NCBI GenBank assembly: GCA_947494675.1
Contig: CANLVP010000002.1
Location: 372,001-436,000 of the forward strand
Direction of reading: 5' to 3'
From: an uncultured Paracoccaceae bacterium
GTDB taxonomy: Bacteria > Pseudomonadota > Alphaproteobacteria > Rhodobacterales > Rhodobacteraceae
Length of the DNA stretch: 64,000 nucleotides
A program made the translations under genes and the position numbers. The notes under the pieces were generated by a model that worked only from the letters and a program-made list of their open reading frames with translations, had not been told where the DNA came from and did no database searches. Positions 20,265 to 30,135 of the stretch are shown here, in pieces. Position 1 is the stretch's first letter; each line of letters opens with the position of its first letter.

Positions 20265-22514
20265 GTGCAGCGTTCCCTTTTGGGTATTGATATCAGGCGG
20301 TTTTCCCGCTGGCGCAGACGGCGTGAGGTCCAGAATGGCCTGACGCTGGCCATTATCGTGCTGGGGCCGGTGCTGACGGCGCTGACCTTTGTGGTGCTAG
20401 GCCAACCGCTCGAATCGCAGGCCAATGACCTCTGGCTGCGACTGATCCTGCTGGCCGACCTTGTCTATATCATCGTGGTGGCCGCGCTGGTGATGCTGCG
20501 CGTGATGCGCATGATCGTGGCGCGGCGCAACAAGTCAGCGGGGTCGCGATTGCACCTTCGGCTAACCGGCGTCTTTGCACTGCTGGCGCTCATCCCGACC
20601 ATTCTGGTGGCGGTCTTTGCGCTCTTGTCGATCAATCTGGGCTTTGAGGGTTGGTTTTCGGAACGGGTGCAAACGGTGCTCGGCACCTCACTCTCGACCG
20701 CGCAAGCCTATGAAAACGAAGAACGAAATGAGCTTTTGCGCGATGGAAACGCGCTGGCGGCATTCCTGAATACCGAGCGGCAAACGAATTTCTTCATGGA
20801 AGACGGCGATGTCCGTCAGGCGATTGCACGGGTCCAGAACCAGATCGACCGCGGCCTGACAGAGGTGTTCTTTCTCGACAGTTCCGGCACCATTCGCACT
20901 CGCGGCGCGCGGTCCTATGACTTCAACTACGAACAACCCACGCCGGAACAATTCGCAACCGCCGACCTCAACGGTTATGCCATCATCGAAGACGCCGCGA
21001 TCAACGAATTCCGCGTGTTGATCCCGTTAGAGACCTTTTTGGACCGCTACATCCTTGTGACCCGCGCGGTGGACGGGGAGATCCTGTCGCTTTTGGATGA
21101 AACGCAGGAAACCTTTGCCCTTTATGAGCAATTGGAACGCGACCGGGGCCGTTTGCTGTTTGGCTTCGGCTTCCTTTACCTGGGCTTCGCGGTCATCATG
21201 ATCCTCGCCGCCACGTGGTTGGGGCTCTCTTTTGCAGAACGGCTGTCAGCCCCCGTTGGCCGCCTTGTCAGCGCGTCGCAACGCGTGGGTAAGGGCGATC
21301 TTGACGTGCAGGTCATCGCCGATGAGGGCGATGATGAGATCAGCCAGCTGGGCAATTACTTTAATCAGATGACAAAGCAGCTCAAAGGCCAACGCGAAGA
21401 GCTTTTGGATGCAAACCGCCGGTCAGAGCGGCGCAGGCGGCTCTTTGATAGTGTGCTGTCCTCTGTCACTTCGGGCGTTGTTGGGGTGGATGCGGATGGA
21501 CGTATCACCTTTGTAAACCCTTCTGCGACAAGGCTTTTAGCTGTGGATGACGGACAAGCTGACGTCGCCCTCACCACCGCGGTGCCTGAATTTGCAGCCA
21601 CCTTTGACCGCTTGCGCCAAGAAAAGCGAAATGTGGTGCAGGAACAGGTCAATCTGATCCGTCAAGGCCAACAAGAAAGCCTGCTGGTCCGCATGGCGCC
21701 GCGTCTGAATACCGATGGCACGCTGGAAGGCTACGTTGTGGCGTTTGACGATGTCACTGATCTGGTCAGTGCCCAACGGATGGCCGCTTGGGGCGATGTG
21801 GCCCGCCGGATCGCGCATGAGATCAAGAACCCGCTGACCCCGATCCAATTGTCCGCCGAACGGATCAAGCGCAAGTTTCGGACCGAGGTCGCAGACGACG
21901 CCGCACTGGAACAGATGACCGACGTGATTGTGCGCCAAACCAATGACTTACGGCGCATTGTTGATGAGTTTTCAAAGTTTGCACGGATGCCTGAACCCGA
22001 ATTGAAAGCCACTGACCTCGTGGCCATCGTGCGGGACGCCGTGACACTGCAAGAGGCTGGGCAACCCGATGTGAAGATCGTGGCACACTTGCCGGATCAA
22101 ACCGCCTTGGCGGAACTGGACAGCACCATGATCTCTCAGGCGCTGACAAATTTGATTAAGAACGCAGGCGAAGCCATTGATACGCTGAAAGAAAAACAGC
22201 CAGATACGGAGGTCACGCCAGAGGTGCGCGTGGCCCTGACTCTCGCGGATGAGGTCGCGACGATCACGGTGCAGGACAACGGTATTGGCCTGCCAGAGGA
22301 CCGTGCGCGGCTGTTTGAACCCTACGTGACCACCCGCGACAAGGGCACCGGCCTTGGCCTGCCCATCGTGAAGAAGATCATCGAAGAGCACGGCGGCACC
22401 CTGACGCTGACCGATGCCGAACCATTTGGCGACGGGGCCCGTGTGGGGGCCCGCGCCATTATTGAACTGCCGATCAACCCCGCCGGGGCATCGGCCAAGA
22501 AAATTCCAGCATGA
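20265..22514 (+). CDS. ntrY: Nitrogen regulation sensor kinase NtrY
   Basis: A 749-residue membrane histidine kinase, partner of NtrX. Three or four N-terminal helices (within about 25-130), a periplasmic region to about 300, then another helix, HAMP (RLSAPVGRLVSASQRVGKGD at about 327-346), PAS (about 380-490), HisKA with [20 protein letters not shown], and HATPase with TNLIKNAGEAID and VTTRDKGTGLGLPIV. It starts at a GTG (20265); the ATG at 20218 is out of frame. A 101-base gap after ntrC suggests a second promoter or read-through. Confidence 0.95.
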   Translation: MQRSLLGIDIRRFSRWRRRREVQNGLTLAIIVLGPVLTALTFVVLGQPLESQANDLWLRLILLADLVYIIVVAALVMLRVMRMIVARRNKSAGSRLHLRLTGVFALLALIPTILVAVFALLSINLGFEGWFSERVQTVLGTSLSTAQAYENEERNELLRDGNALAAFLNTERQTNFFMEDGDVRQAIARVQNQIDRGLTEVFFLDSSGTIRTRGARSYDFNYEQPTPEQFATADLNGYAIIEDAAINEFRVLIPLETFLDRYILVTRAVDGEILSLLDETQETFALYEQLERDRGRLLFGFGFLYLGFAVIMILAATWLGLSFAERLSAPVGRLVSASQRVGKGDLDVQVIADEGDDEISQLGNYFNQMTKQLKGQREELLDANRRSERRRRLFDSVLSSVTSGVVGVDADGRITFVNPSATRLLAVDDGQADVALTTAVPEFAATFDRLRQEKRNVVQEQVNLIRQGQQESLLVRMAPRLNTDGTLEGYVVAFDDVTDLVSAQRMAAWGDVARRIAHEIKNPLTPIQLSAERIKRKFRTEVADDAALEQMTDVIVRQTNDLRRIVDEFSKFARMPEPELKATDLVAIVRDAVTLQEAGQPDVKIVAHLPDQTALAELDSTMISQALTNLIKNAGEAIDTLKEKQPDTEVTPEVRVALTLADEVATITVQDNGIGLPEDRARLFEPYVTTRDKGTGLGLPIVKKIIEEHGGTLTLTDAEPFGDGARVGARAIIELPINPAGASAKKIPA

Positions 22515-22522
22515 GGACCGAC

Positions 22523-23917
22523 ATGGGCGACATTCTGATCACCGACGATGAACGCGATATCCGGGAATTGATCTCGGACATTCTCAAGGACGAAGGCTAC
22601 ACCACCCGATTGGCTGCAAATTCCGACCAATGCATGAAGGAAATTGCCAACGAACCGCCTGCGCTGATGATCCTGGATATCTGGCTGAAAGACAGCGGCA
22701 TGGACGGGATCGACATCCTCAAAACCGTCAAGCGCGACCACCCCGACATCCCGATTGTCATTATTTCGGGCCACGGCAATATCGAAATCGCCGTCGCTGC
22801 GATTAAGCAGGGGGCGTATGATTTCATCGAAAAACCCTTTAATATCGACCAGCTGATGGTGGTGATCCGTCGCGCGATGGAAACCTCGCGGCTGCGGCGC
22901 GAAAATGTTGAACTCAAGCGTGGTGAAACAGCCTCGGCTGAAATGCTGGGCGACAGCGCCGCGTTCCGCGCGCTCAAATCGCAACTGGATAAAGTCACAA
23001 AATCCAATGGCCGGGTCATGCTGACCGGTCCTGCGGGGGCCGGTAAGGAAATCGCGGCGCGCTACATTCACGCGCAATCCAACCGCTCTGGCGCGCCCTT
23101 TGTCACTGTTTCCTCGGCAAGCATCGAACCCGACCGCATGGAAGAGGTGCTGTTTGGCCGCCAAGCGGCGGGTGGTATCGAAAAAGGCCTGCTGGAACAG
23201 GCCAATGGTGGCGTGATCTACTTTGACGAAATCGCCGACATGCCTTTGGGAACACAGTCGAAAATCCTGCGGGTGCTGGTCGATCAAACCTTTAATCGCG
23301 TTGGCGGTAGCGACAAAGTGCAGGTCGATCTGCGTGTGATCTCCTCCACCAACCGCGATTTGCCCAATGAAATCGCGGCAGGCAACTTCCGCGAAGAGCT
23401 GTATCACCGTCTGAATGTCGTACCGATCCAGGTGCCCAGCCTTGAGGAACGGCGCGAGGATATCCCGCTTTTGGCCGAATACTTCATCGGCATGTTCAAC
23501 AAGGGCCAAGGCCTGCCGTTGCGTGCGCTGGCCGAAGACGCCCGCGCCTTGCTGCAAACCATGCTCTGGCCCGGCAATGTCCGCCAGTTGAAGAACGTCG
23601 TAGAACGCGTTCTTATCCTTGGGGAAAATACCGGTGACATCTCGGCCAAGGAGCTGCCCGCCGGGGATGAGGCCAGCGCCGAAGAAGGCCGCATCGTGCT
23701 CTCGGGTGGCCTTGCCACGCTGCCGCTGCGCGAGGCGCGCGAGCTGTTTGAACGCGAATATCTGCTAACCCAAATCAATCGGTTTGGCGGTAATATCAGC
23801 CGCACCGCGTCCTTTGTCGGCATGGAACGCAGCGCCTTGCACCGCAAGCTGAAGTCGCTTGGCGTGGCGACCACAAACAAGGCGGGCGCCCGCGTGGCCT
23901 ATGTGGAAGGTGATTGA
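22523..23917 (+). CDS. ntrX: Nitrogen response regulator NtrX without GAFTGA loop
   Basis: A 464-residue partner of NtrY. The receiver has Asp52 (LMILDIWLKDS), the AAA+ domain has TGPAGAGKEIAARYIHAQ, and the C-terminus has a Fis-like HTH (GGNISRTASFVGMERSALHR). Between the sensor-I side and Walker B it reads LFGRQAAGGIEKGLLEQANG, so the GAFTGA loop is replaced and contact with sigma-54 is not expected; this is usual for alphaproteobacterial NtrX. The start at 22523 is preferred over 22511 because GAGGA lies just upstream of it. Confidence 0.94.
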   Translation: MGDILITDDERDIRELISDILKDEGYTTRLAANSDQCMKEIANEPPALMILDIWLKDSGMDGIDILKTVKRDHPDIPIVIISGHGNIEIAVAAIKQGAYDFIEKPFNIDQLMVVIRRAMETSRLRRENVELKRGETASAEMLGDSAAFRALKSQLDKVTKSNGRVMLTGPAGAGKEIAARYIHAQSNRSGAPFVTVSSASIEPDRMEEVLFGRQAAGGIEKGLLEQANGGVIYFDEIADMPLGTQSKILRVLVDQTFNRVGGSDKVQVDLRVISSTNRDLPNEIAAGNFREELYHRLNVVPIQVPSLEERREDIPLLAEYFIGMFNKGQGLPLRALAEDARALLQTMLWPGNVRQLKNVVERVLILGENTGDISAKELPAGDEASAEEGRIVLSGGLATLPLREARELFEREYLLTQINRFGGNISRTASFVGMERSALHRKLKSLGVATTNKAGARVAYVEGD

Positions 23918-23968
23918 CACCGGCGCGCTGTGAGGGTTTGACATCAACACCGCAACGGGAGTTTTGCG

Positions 23969-25345
23969 ATGAAGGTGATTATCTGTGGCGCAGGTCAGGT
24001 AGGCTGGCAAATCGCGCGGCATCTGTCGGGCGAGAAAAACGACGTCACGGTTGTCGACAACAACCCCGAGTTGGTGCGCCGCGCCACCGATAGCCTTGAT
24101 GTGCAAGGCATCGCGGGCCACGCCAGCTACCCCGATATCCTTGATCGGGCAGGGGCACGGGACGCCGATATGATCATCGCCGCGACCCATTCGGACGAGG
24201 TGAATATGGTCACCTGTCAGGTGGCCCATTCGATCTTTGCCGTGCGACGCAAGATTGCGCGGCTACGGTCGCAAAGCTATCTTGATGCGATTTACTCCGA
24301 TCTTTATCGCCGTGACCACCTGCCAATCGACGTGGTGATCAGCCCCGAAAAAGAAGTGGCAGAGGCCGCGCTGCAACGGCTTGCGGCGCCGGCAGCCTTT
24401 GATACTGAAAGCTTTCTGGGCGGCAAGGCACAGCTTTTGGGCATCACGATTGAGGATGATTGCCCCGTCATCAACACGCCGCTGCGCCAGTTGACCGACC
24501 TCTTTTCCACCCTCCGCGCGCTGGTTGTCGGCATCCGCCGCGAGGGCGCTTTGTTCGTGCCATCCTCAAATGATCAAATCTTCGCCGGGGATGAGGTGTA
24601 TCTCTTCACCGAAACCGAAGACATGAACCGCAGCTTGGAAATCTTTGGCAAAACCCAACGGAAACAGGAACGCATCGTCATTATCGGCGGCGGCAACGTG
24701 GGCCTCGCCGTGGCGCAAGCGCTTGAGGCGCGGACCGATCGGCTCCGCGTGCGGGTCATCGAAAAGGGCCGGCAATGCGCCGAGGATGCTGCAGATGCCC
24801 TGGACCGCACCATCGTGCTGAACGGCGATGGGCTCGACTCCGCGCTCTTGGAAGAGGCGGGTGTGGCCAACGCTGACGCGGTGCTGGCGCTGACCAACGA
24901 CGATAAGACCAATTTGCTGGCCTCCGTGCGGGCCAAGGGCATGGGCTGCCCGATGGCCATTACGTTGATCAATGACCCCACACTGGTGCCGCTAATGGGC
25001 CCCTTGGACATTGACGCCTATATCAACCCACGCTCGACCACCGTGTCGTCAATCCTGCGCCACGTGCGCCATGGCCGCGTGCGCGGTGTCTATTCCATCG
25101 GCGACGCCGAGGCCGAGCTGATCGAGGCACAGGTCCTTGGCACATCGCCCATCGCGGGCCAGAAAATCCGCGACATCAGGTTCCCCGAAGGCACGCTGAT
25201 CGGCGGGATCATGAAGCCATCGGGCCTTGTGAAACCCAAGGGCGATACCCGCATCAACGAAGGCGATGTGATCGCCATCTTCGCCATGGCAGACGACGTG
25301 CCAGAGGTTGAACGGCTTTTGCAGGTCAGCATCGACTTCTTCTGA
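23969..25345 (+). CDS. trkA: Trk potassium uptake regulator TrkA
   Basis: A 458-residue cytoplasmic protein with two RCK units, each an NAD-binding Rossmann fold plus a TrkA_C domain. The first glycine motif is CGAGQVGWQIARHL at about 5-18 and the second is GGGNVGLAVAQALEAR at about 238-253. It gates the membrane channel TrkH. The stop overlaps the trkH start by one base. The ntrX-trkA order is conserved in this group. Confidence 0.95.
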   Translation: MKVIICGAGQVGWQIARHLSGEKNDVTVVDNNPELVRRATDSLDVQGIAGHASYPDILDRAGARDADMIIAATHSDEVNMVTCQVAHSIFAVRRKIARLRSQSYLDAIYSDLYRRDHLPIDVVISPEKEVAEAALQRLAAPAAFDTESFLGGKAQLLGITIEDDCPVINTPLRQLTDLFSTLRALVVGIRREGALFVPSSNDQIFAGDEVYLFTETEDMNRSLEIFGKTQRKQERIVIIGGGNVGLAVAQALEARTDRLRVRVIEKGRQCAEDAADALDRTIVLNGDGLDSALLEEAGVANADAVLALTNDDKTNLLASVRAKGMGCPMAITLINDPTLVPLMGPLDIDAYINPRSTTVSSILRHVRHGRVRGVYSIGDAEAELIEAQVLGTSPIAGQKIRDIRFPEGTLIGGIMKPSGLVKPKGDTRINEGDVIAIFAMADDVPEVERLLQVSIDFF

Positions 25346-26868
25346 TGATGGCGCGCCTCACAGCCTTGCCATTCTTTGTGCTTCTGATGGGGCTCAGCGC
25401 GCTCGCGATGCTGGTGCCTGCGGTGCATGGATTGGTGATGCAGGACTTTAACACCATGCGGGTGTTCTTTTACGGCACGATCCTGTTTGGGTTTCTGACC
25501 CTCGTGCTGGCGCTGGCCACGGCAGGTTACGACCCGCGATCCGTCGCGCGCAGCCAGTTGATCACACTGATCGCGTCCTTTGCGGGCCTGCCGATCCTCT
25601 TTGCAATCCCGTTTTACGAGGCTGTGGGCAACACCAGTTTCCTGCACGCATGGTTCGAAATGGTGTCCAGCTTTACCACCACCGGGGCGACCGTTTTTGA
25701 TGGGGCCGACCGGCTGACGCCATCGCTTCACCTTTGGCGCGCGACGGTGGGTTGGCTGGGCGGCTTGCTCGTCTGGATCACGGCCGTGGCGATCTTTGCC
25801 CCGATGAACCTAGGCGGGTTTGAGGTGCGCGCAAAGGGCGGCGTGGGCCGTGGCGTCGCCGCGATGTTCAGTCAGATCGGCCATGCGGTGGACCCGTCAG
25901 AGCGGCTCACCCGCTTTGCCGTACAGCTGACCCCGATCTACATCGCCCTGACAGCAGTGCTGTGGCTCGGCCTCGTGATACTGGGAGAGGTCCCCTACAT
26001 CGCCCTGTGCCACGCCATGGCGGTGCTGTCGACATCCGGGATTTCGCCCATCGGTGGCTTTTACTTTGCGGCCTCTGGTGTCTGGGGGGAGGTGCTGATC
26101 TTTGCCTTTTTCATCTTTGCCATCTCGCGCCTGACCTTTTCGCCCGCCAATGGCCTTGACCGCGACGGCAAGCTAATCCGTGACCCCGAAGTGCAGGTGG
26201 CCATCGCCTTGATCCTGGGTGCGACCGTCCTGCTTTACGGGCGGCATTTCCTGGGCTCCATCGATGAAGAAAGCACCATCGCCCAAGCGGGCGCGTTTGA
26301 GGCGCTCTGGGGTACGGTCTTTACTGTGACCTCCTTCCTGACGACCACCGGTTTTGAATCGCGCCACTGGATTGGGGCGGCAGAATGGTCGGGCCTCGAA
26401 ACGCCGGGGCTATTCTTGGTCGGCATGGCCCTGATCGGCGGCGGTGTGGCGACGACGGCAGGCGGGGTCAAACTTTTGCGGGTTTACGCGCTTTATCGCC
26501 ATAGCGAACGAGAGCTTGAACGCCTCTTGCACCCAACATCCGTCGGCGGCGGCGGGGCAGAGGCGCGGCGCATTCGCAAGCAGGGTGCCTACGTGTCTTG
26601 GATCTTCTTCATGCTTTTCGCGATCAGCATCGCGGCGGTGATGCTGCTTTTGTCACTGACAGGCGTGCAGTTTGAAACGACGATGGTGCTGGCGGTTGCT
26701 GCCCTGTCCACGACCGGTCCGCTGGCCTCAATCGCTGCAGAAAACCCCATTGCCTATTCCGGCATTCCCGATATGGCCAAGGCGATCTTGGCGGGTGCCA
26801 TGGTGCTGGGTCGGTTGGAGACGCTTGCCATCATCGCGCTTTTCAACCCCGAAATCTGGCGCAAATAG
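25345..26868 (+). CDS. trkH: Trk-type potassium transporter membrane subunit
   Basis: A 507-residue inner-membrane K+ transporter. Four degenerate selectivity-filter repeats are expected; the visible ones include SSFTTTGATVFDGAD, VLSTSGISPIGGF, TSFLTTTGFESRHW and ALSTTGPLASIAAEN. An arginine-rich loop lies near SERELERLLHPTSVGGGGAEARRIRK. It begins at an ATG overlapping the trkA stop, with a second in-frame ATG immediately after. Confidence 0.95.
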   Translation: MMARLTALPFFVLLMGLSALAMLVPAVHGLVMQDFNTMRVFFYGTILFGFLTLVLALATAGYDPRSVARSQLITLIASFAGLPILFAIPFYEAVGNTSFLHAWFEMVSSFTTTGATVFDGADRLTPSLHLWRATVGWLGGLLVWITAVAIFAPMNLGGFEVRAKGGVGRGVAAMFSQIGHAVDPSERLTRFAVQLTPIYIALTAVLWLGLVILGEVPYIALCHAMAVLSTSGISPIGGFYFAASGVWGEVLIFAFFIFAISRLTFSPANGLDRDGKLIRDPEVQVAIALILGATVLLYGRHFLGSIDEESTIAQAGAFEALWGTVFTVTSFLTTTGFESRHWIGAAEWSGLETPGLFLVGMALIGGGVATTAGGVKLLRVYALYRHSERELERLLHPTSVGGGGAEARRIRKQGAYVSWIFFMLFAISIAAVMLLLSLTGVQFETTMVLAVAALSTTGPLASIAAENPIAYSGIPDMAKAILAGAMVLGRLETLAIIALFNPEIWRK

Positions 26869-27006
26869 CGCCGCATATTTGGGCTTTCACATCCCCGCGC
26901 GGCGCGACATACTACCCCCAATTGAAAAAGCGGGTCGGCTGCTGACCAGCCGCAAGAACAAAAAGCCGCTCCCAAGGGGCGCAAAAACAAGAAAAGGACG
27001 ATCGAT

Positions 27007-27240
27007 ATGGCCTCGGACAAAGCCAATCTGCAGGACGCATTTCTTAATCATGTGCGCAAAACCAAAGTGCCGGTCACCATATTTCTGGTCAACGGCGTGA
27101 AATTGCAGGGCGTCATCACATGGTTTGACAGCTTCTGCGTGCTGTTGCGCCGCGATGGTCAGTCGCAGCTGGTCTATAAATCAGCGATCTCGACGATCAT
27201 GCCATCCCAGCCCATCAGCCTTTATGAAGGCGAAGAATAG
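27007..27240 (+). CDS. hfq: RNA chaperone Hfq
   Basis: A 77-residue Sm-like protein forming hexameric rings that pair small RNAs with mRNAs. Sm1 covers about residues 20-45 ([18 protein letters not shown]). Sm2 is [12 protein letters not shown], where the usual YKHAIST has Ser in place of His. The short C-terminus is typical of Alphaproteobacteria. AAAAGGAC lies ahead of the ATG. hflX starts two bases after the stop. Confidence 0.96.
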   Translation: MASDKANLQDAFLNHVRKTKVPVTIFLVNGVKLQGVITWFDSFCVLLRRDGQSQLVYKSAISTIMPSQPISLYEGEE

Positions 27241-27242
27241 CA

Positions 27243-28517
27243 TTGCTTGAACACGACAAGCTCGTCACGCGGGCTTGGGTGCTGCACCCGACTGTAAAAT
27301 CCGACCAAAGCGCCCGTGATCCTGACGCGGCCCTTGCCGAAGGCGTGTCATTGGCCGCCGCACTCCCAGACCTTGAGGTGCTGGGGCAAGAGGTCGTGCG
27401 CCTGCCGCGCATCCACCCCGGCAAGCTGTTTGGTAAGGGCAAAATCGAAGAGCTGCGCGCGCGGTTCAAGGCCGCTGATGTGGAACTTGTCCTGATCGAT
27501 GGTCCTGTCAGCCCGGTCCAGCAACGCAATCTGGAAAAGGAATGGGACCTCAAGATCCTTGATCGGACCTCCTTGATCTTGGAAATCTTCAGCGACCGTG
27601 CCCGCACCGCGGAAGGGGTGTTGCAGGTCGAAATGGCGGCACTCACCTACCAGCGTACTCGTCTTGTCCGGGCCTGGACCCACCTTGAACGCCAACGCGG
27701 CGGGCTTGGGTTTGTCGGTGGTCCCGGTGAAACCCAGATCGAAGCGGATCGCCGCGCCATTGATATGCAGCTGAACGCGCTGAAGAAACAGCTCGACAAG
27801 GTCGTCAAAACCCGGACCCTGCACCGCGCGGGCCGGGCCAAGGTGCCGTTCCCCATCGTGGCGCTGGTTGGCTATACCAACGCGGGCAAATCCACGCTCT
27901 TTAACCGGCTGACCGGGGCAGAGGTCTTTGCCAAGGACATGCTTTTTGCCACCCTTGATCCGACGATGCGCAAGATCCTGCTTGAGACGGGGGATGAGGT
28001 GATCATGTCCGATACGGTGGGTTTCATCTCTGACCTGCCGACGGAACTGGTCGCGGCCTTCCGCGCCACTTTGGAAGAGGTCCTTGATGCCGATCTGATC
28101 GTGCATGTGCGTGACATCAGCCATCCCCAGTCGGACGAACAGGCCGAAGATGTGCAGACCATTCTGACGACCTTGGGCGTTGCTGAAACCGCGCCGGTGT
28201 TTGAAGTGTGGAACAAGATCGACCGGCTGTCTGACGAAGATCGCGCGGGTGTTCTAGAAACGGCGGAGCGGCGCGAGAACCTTTTTGCGCTGTCGGCCAT
28301 CACCGGTGAAGGGCAGGCGACCCTTGTCGCCGCGATCGCCGATGCGACGCGCGAAGTGACCAACAAAACCACTTTGCATCTGGGCTTTGATCAGGGGCGC
28401 GAACGGGCATGGCTCTTTGACCAAGGTGTCGTAACGGCGGAACGCGCCTCTGACACCGGTTATGACCTCGACGTGGAATGGTCCGTCACGCAAGAGGGCC
28501 GTTTCGGTCAACTATGA
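27243..28517 (+). CDS. hflX: Ribosome-associated GTPase HflX
   Basis: A 424-residue GTPase that binds the large ribosomal subunit and rescues or splits ribosomes under stress. The N-terminal HflX domain (about 1-190) ends in GFVGGPGETQIEADRRAID. The G domain has GYTNAGKSTLFN (G1), DTVGF (G3) and NKID (G4). The start appears to be a TTG at 27243, two bases after hfq, with purine-rich GAAGGCGAAG in the end of hfq as ribosome site; no ATG fits the family start better. Confidence 0.93.
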   Translation: MLEHDKLVTRAWVLHPTVKSDQSARDPDAALAEGVSLAAALPDLEVLGQEVVRLPRIHPGKLFGKGKIEELRARFKAADVELVLIDGPVSPVQQRNLEKEWDLKILDRTSLILEIFSDRARTAEGVLQVEMAALTYQRTRLVRAWTHLERQRGGLGFVGGPGETQIEADRRAIDMQLNALKKQLDKVVKTRTLHRAGRAKVPFPIVALVGYTNAGKSTLFNRLTGAEVFAKDMLFATLDPTMRKILLETGDEVIMSDTVGFISDLPTELVAAFRATLEEVLDADLIVHVRDISHPQSDEQAEDVQTILTTLGVAETAPVFEVWNKIDRLSDEDRAGVLETAERRENLFALSAITGEGQATLVAAIADATREVTNKTTLHLGFDQGRERAWLFDQGVVTAERASDTGYDLDVEWSVTQEGRFGQL

Positions 28518-28582
28518 GTGGGTTCGCTTCGGCACTGTGACTATGGTTTCACAGAGGGGTCCGGCCCCCGCCGCCCTATGAA

Positions 28583-29341
28583 CTAGGCCACGGCCTTTTC
28601 AGGCTCATCATCACAAATGACCATCTGCGCGCGACCGGCAAGTTTGGCGTCGTAAAGCGCGCGATCCGCGCGGACAAAAGCGGCCTCAATCGTGTCTGAA
28701 GACCGCAATGGCGTCGCCCCCACGGAGACCGACAGCGACAGGCTGTTGTTGTTGTCCGGAACGTTAAAACTGAACGGCTTTGTCAACGTCTCACCAAGCG
28801 CTTCGATTTCAGCGCCCACCCGATCACGGACCAGCATGCCAAACTCTTCCCCGCCAAGTCGTCCGATCTTGTCGTCCATGCGGGCATGTTGGCGCAGGTG
28901 CGATGCCACACGGATCAGGGCCTGATCCCCAACAGCATGGCCAAATTTGTCGTTCACCCGCTTAAAGTGGTCAACGTCGATGATCAGCATGTGCCAATCT
29001 TCCTTGGCATCAATGGCCGTCCGAAAGGCCGCCATAAAGGCACGCCGGTTCGGCAAATCCGTCAACATATCCGTCGCCGCCAAATCCGCCAATTGGGAAT
29101 GCAGCTTTTCCATATGCGTCACGATCGCCATGCCGACCACCAGAAATGGCGATGCGACGATGGCGGTGATGATGATCTCATCCGTCAAACGGGACACATC
29201 GAACCCGGACACCAATGTTTCCGTGGCAAAGCGGATCGCATAAACAACAGCAAAGACGGCGACCGGCTTGTAGAACAAGTCGCGTTGATTGCGGATCGCA
29301 AGAAGTGCCAGCAAGGCGTTAAACACCAATCGGTAGATCAT
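28583..29341 (-). CDS. Membrane diguanylate cyclase with intact I-site
   Basis: A 252-residue GGDEF protein making c-di-GMP from GTP. The N-terminus holds two to three hydrophobic helices (about 5-17, 28-47, 55-76) and a short linker leads into the GGDEF domain (about 88-245). The active site is GGEEF at 163-167. RMDD at 154-157 is exactly five residues upstream, the RxxD product-inhibition site. The start at 29341 is chosen over 29359 because MIYRLVFNALLALLAIR matches the paralogue's N-terminus. It is 41 bases from the second paralogue and same-strand. Confidence 0.9.
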   Translation of the reverse strand: MIYRLVFNALLALLAIRNQRDLFYKPVAVFAVVYAIRFATETLVSGFDVSRLTDEIIITAIVASPFLVVGMAIVTHMEKLHSQLADLAATDMLTDLPNRRAFMAAFRTAIDAKEDWHMLIIDVDHFKRVNDKFGHAVGDQALIRVASHLRQHARMDDKIGRLGGEEFGMLVRDRVGAEIEALGETLTKPFSFNVPDNNNSLSLSVSVGATPLRSSDTIEAAFVRADRALYDAKLAGRAQMVICDDEPEKAVA

Positions 29342-29382
29342 GCACCTGCCATAGCGCAACCTTCCTGCGAATTTGTTAATCG

Positions 29383-30135
29383 CTAAGCGGCATCTGCGGG
29401 TTGGACGAATAGTACCATTCGTGCACGTCCCGCGGACTTTGCGTCGTAAAGTGCGGCATCGGCCCGCTCAAATGCGTTCTGAGACGTGTCTTGTGGCAAT
29501 AGCGTTGTGGCCCCAATCGACAGCGTCAGTGTCACATCCGCTGCATGTTCCGGCAGGTGAAAGGCCACGCCCGCCGCAATTTTCGCCCCCAATAAATCCG
29601 TCGCAGCACTGGGTTGGGATCGGATCAAGAGCCCAAACTCTTCACCCCCAAGACGCGCGATTTTATCATGCGGACCAATGACGTGGCGCAAATGTTCGGC
29701 CACGCAAACTAGCGCGAGATCACCGGCGGCATGGCCAAAGGTGTCGTTCACCCGTTTGAAATGATCGGCGTCGACAATCATCAGCGCATCAGGTTGCCCG
29801 GTACTGATCGCGGCCTCGACATGGCCCATAAAGCTGCGCCGATTGGGCAGGTTGGTCAGCATGTCAGTGCCCGCAATCCGCGCCATCTGCCGTTGCAGCT
29901 TTTCCATATGCGTGACCATCGCCATGCAGGTCGCAATCAGGGGCGCGGCGACAACGGCGGTGACCAAAAGCTCTGTGGCGATGCGATCAGAATCCAGGCC
30001 CAAAAGCAGGGCACCGACCAGCAGCCGCACCACAAGTATGATGCCAAACACCAAGAGGGGTTTGTAAATCAGATGCCGCGGTTTGCGGATCGCGAGCAGG
30101 CCCAACAGCCGGAAAAACATGAAACGTTTGAACAT
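29383..30135 (-). CDS. Membrane diguanylate cyclase paralogue lacking the I-site arginine
   Basis: A 250-residue GGDEF protein that aligns without gaps to its neighbour through at least residue 170 (shared KLxxQxAxxAxTDMLT-NLPNRR-type linker and DADHFKRVND). The active site is GGEEF at 163-167, so catalysis is expected. The I-site position reads GPHD at 154-157 in place of RxxD, so c-di-GMP feedback inhibition by that site is not expected. The start at 30135 gives MFKRFMFFRLLGLLAIRKPR; longer readings lack membrane character. Confidence 0.9.
   Translation of the reverse strand: MFKRFMFFRLLGLLAIRKPRHLIYKPLLVFGIILVVRLLVGALLLGLDSDRIATELLVTAVVAAPLIATCMAMVTHMEKLQRQMARIAGTDMLTNLPNRRSFMGHVEAAISTGQPDALMIVDADHFKRVNDTFGHAAGDLALVCVAEHLRHVIGPHDKIARLGGEEFGLLIRSQPSAATDLLGAKIAAGVAFHLPEHAADVTLTLSIGATTLLPQDTSQNAFERADAALYDAKSAGRARMVLFVQPADAA

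Noticed and set aside
22322-23557. 411-codon open frame on the minus strand opposite ntrX
   Set aside because: It lies inside clear ntrY/ntrX coding sequence. The translation is a His/Gln/Asp-rich shadow without motifs.
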